From a candidate division CSSED10-310 bacterium (GTDB lineage: Bacteria; CSSED10-310; JAFGDC01): a stretch of DNA of 6,649 nt. The notes under the pieces are model-generated. The model did no database searches and was not told the origin of the DNA. It worked only from the letters and a program-made list of their open reading frames with translations. The stretch lies in the NCBI GenBank assembly GCA_016932295.1, contig JAFGDC010000353.1, positions 1-6,649 on the forward strand. The letters run 5' to 3'. Shown piece by piece: positions 5,877 through 6,649 of the stretch (positions within the stretch are counted from its first letter, which is position 1; each line of letters opens with the position of its first letter). The position numbers were made by a program, and so were the translations under genes.

Positions 5877-6229
5877 GCCGGGTTCTGACCACCATGATTC
5901 TGCTCTGCTGCAGTAATGTGTTCATGACGTTCGCCTGGTACGGGCACCTGCGCGCACTCAATCACAAGCCGTGGGTTGTGGCCGCGCTCGTGAGCTGGGG
6001 GATTGCATTGTTTGAATACCTGCTCCAGGTGCCCGCCAATCGCCTGGGACACGAGGTCATGACGGTGGGTCAACTGAAGATCTTGCAGGAAGCAATCACT
6101 CTGACGATTTTTGTGCCATTTTCGGTCCTTTTCCTCAAGGAGAAAATCACGCTGGACTACCTTTGGGCGGGATTATGCCTGGTGGGCGCGGTGTTTTTCC
6201 TGTTTCGCGGCCGGCTGCCCGCGATGTGA
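5873..6229 (+). CDS. DMT-superfamily small membrane protein (DUF486)
   Basis: The 118-residue product has four hydrophobic segments (about 5-22, 33-51, 72-88, 95-111), the layout of small DMT-type membrane proteins. The stretch WGIALFEYLLQVPANRLGH (42-60), then GQLKILQEAITLTIF (66-80) and the closing AGLCLVGAVFFLF (99-111) match the DUF486 family as I remember it; its substrate is not established. The protein sits in the inner membrane. I chose ATG 5873 because AAGGAG (5862-5867) lies 5 bases upstream and the length then equals the family's usual size. The frame is open back to 5633, but that extension is Arg/Pro-rich and overlaps the preceding gene. Confidence 0.88.
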   Translation: MSRVLTTMILLCCSNVFMTFAWYGHLRALNHKPWVVAALVSWGIALFEYLLQVPANRLGHEVMTVGQLKILQEAITLTIFVPFSVLFLKEKITLDYLWAGLCLVGAVFFLFRGRLPAM

Positions 6230-6240
6230 GCACGCCTGGG

Positions 6241-6381
6241 TCTTCCATTGGGGGTCGTACCTTCTTCCATTGGGGTCGTACCTGGAATGTTGTAATGTTC
6301 GTCGATGATCGTTGATGCCCAATGCCTTGCGGCCATAGTCAGACCTTCCCTTGGGGTCGGACCTTCCATTAGGGTCGTACC
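6241..6381. repeat. Duplicated pair of REP-like 20-bp repeats
   Basis: Four imperfect copies of TCTTCCATTGGGGTCGTACC lie here: 6241-6261 (one extra G), 6263-6282, 6344-6363 (CCTTCCCTTGGGGTCGGACC) and 6362-6381 (CCTTCCATTAGGGTCGTACC). They form two tandem pairs about 99 bases apart. The second copy of each pair is followed by TGGAAT and then a similar T-rich tail, so the whole module of about 50 bases was duplicated. Each unit can fold through GGT/ACC and TTCCA/TGGAA. This resembles REP-type palindromes that are mobilised by Y1 (RAYT) transposases, but no such gene is in the window. The partial copy GTCAGACC at 6339-6346 precedes the second pair. No gene is visible in 6230-6649. Confidence 0.7.
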
Positions 6382-6524
6382 TGGAATCTTATACTTTCCT
6401 CCGAGAAAGATAATGTCCAAAGTCATGCGATGGTGAGCCCCGGTTCGCATCGAGTCGATTCGCTGATTTCGGTCGGCCTGTTGCCCTGTATCGTAAGCGG
6501 TGATCGGTGAATGTGGTCTTCATG

Positions 6525-6569
6525 TCTGGATGCCGTTCCCTCCCGTCGTTCGGAACCGCTGCATCCAGA
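6525..6569. repeat. 45-base inverted repeat
   Basis: TCTGGATGC (6525-6533) is the perfect inverse of GCATCCAGA (6561-6569). A second inner stem pairs GTTCC (6535-6539) with GGAAC (6552-6556), leaving a 12-base loop. No T-run follows. It may be a dispersed palindromic element or a stable mRNA 3' hairpin. Confidence 0.6.
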
Positions 6570-6606
6570 ATGGACCGGGTTGCTTGCCGTCGTGACGTTC
6601 AATGCA

Positions 6607-6621
6607 ATAGAATGATTATCA
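6607..6621. promoter_or_regulatory. Fur/PerR-like operator
   Basis: ATAGAATGATTATCA matches the 7-1-7 Fur-family box TTATAATNATTATAA at 12 of 15 positions (counting the free centre), around the palindrome TGATTATCA. On the minus strand the same site reads ATTGATAATCATTCTATT, close to typical proteobacterial Fur boxes. It lies 28 bases from the window end, so it would control a gene outside it, probably for iron or peroxide response. Confidence 0.4.
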
Positions 6622-6649
6622 ATAGTTACGAGACAAGTGGTAGACCCGC

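Noticed and set aside
6157..6450. 97-residue minus-strand frame with repeated peptide IPGTT
   Set aside because: The repeated peptide is only the translation of the DNA repeats at 6241-6381. There is no ribosome binding site, and it overlaps the end of the DUF486 gene.

Overview
The window comes from a GC-rich bacterium with strong AGGAGG-type ribosome binding sites. It encodes MscL, a secreted Cys-rich protein and inner-membrane proteins, which suggests a Gram-negative host. I cannot name the lineage. All supported genes lie on the plus strand, and none of the mobile, CRISPR or rRNA/tRNA classes is evident.

Layout. Positions 1-881 hold no gene I can support. Within them are a possible short transcript unit (a -10 box at 635-640 and a terminator-like hairpin at 693-720), another hairpin at 744-763, and a good sigma70-type promoter at 805-834. 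That promoter serves mscL (882-1289), the large-conductance mechanosensitive channel. Next comes a probable three-gene operon: a secreted Cys-rich hypothetical protein (1455-2078), a metal-dependent amidohydrolase (2075-3394, joined to the previous gene by an ATGA overlap), and a class I SAM-dependent methyltransferase (3420-4067).

The highlight is 4251-4970, a peroxiredoxin of the AhpC/TSA family. Its peroxidatic residue is encoded by an in-frame TGA at 4500-4502. The codon falls exactly at the catalytic position of the PxxxTxxC motif, and the frame continues for 155 more codons of well-conserved peroxiredoxin. A hairpin with bacterial SECIS geometry starts 10 bases after the TGA. I read this as a selenocysteine-containing peroxiredoxin, which a standard annotation would split into two fragments of 83 and 137 residues. 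It lacks the usual C-terminal resolving cysteine. It also has a second, well-placed ribosome binding site and ATG inside the gene.

Downstream lie a two-helix membrane protein of unknown function (5110-5712), a possible 23-codon ORF (5805-5876) that overlaps the next start by ATGA, and a small four-helix DMT/DUF486-type membrane protein (5873-6229). The last 420 bases are noncoding. They contain a duplicated pair of REP-like 20-bp repeats (6241-6381), a 45-base inverted repeat (6525-6569) and a Fur/PerR-like box (6607-6621), which probably belongs to a gene beyond the window.

There is no obvious single pathway here. The organism must carry selA, selB, selC and selD elsewhere if the selenocysteine reading is right.
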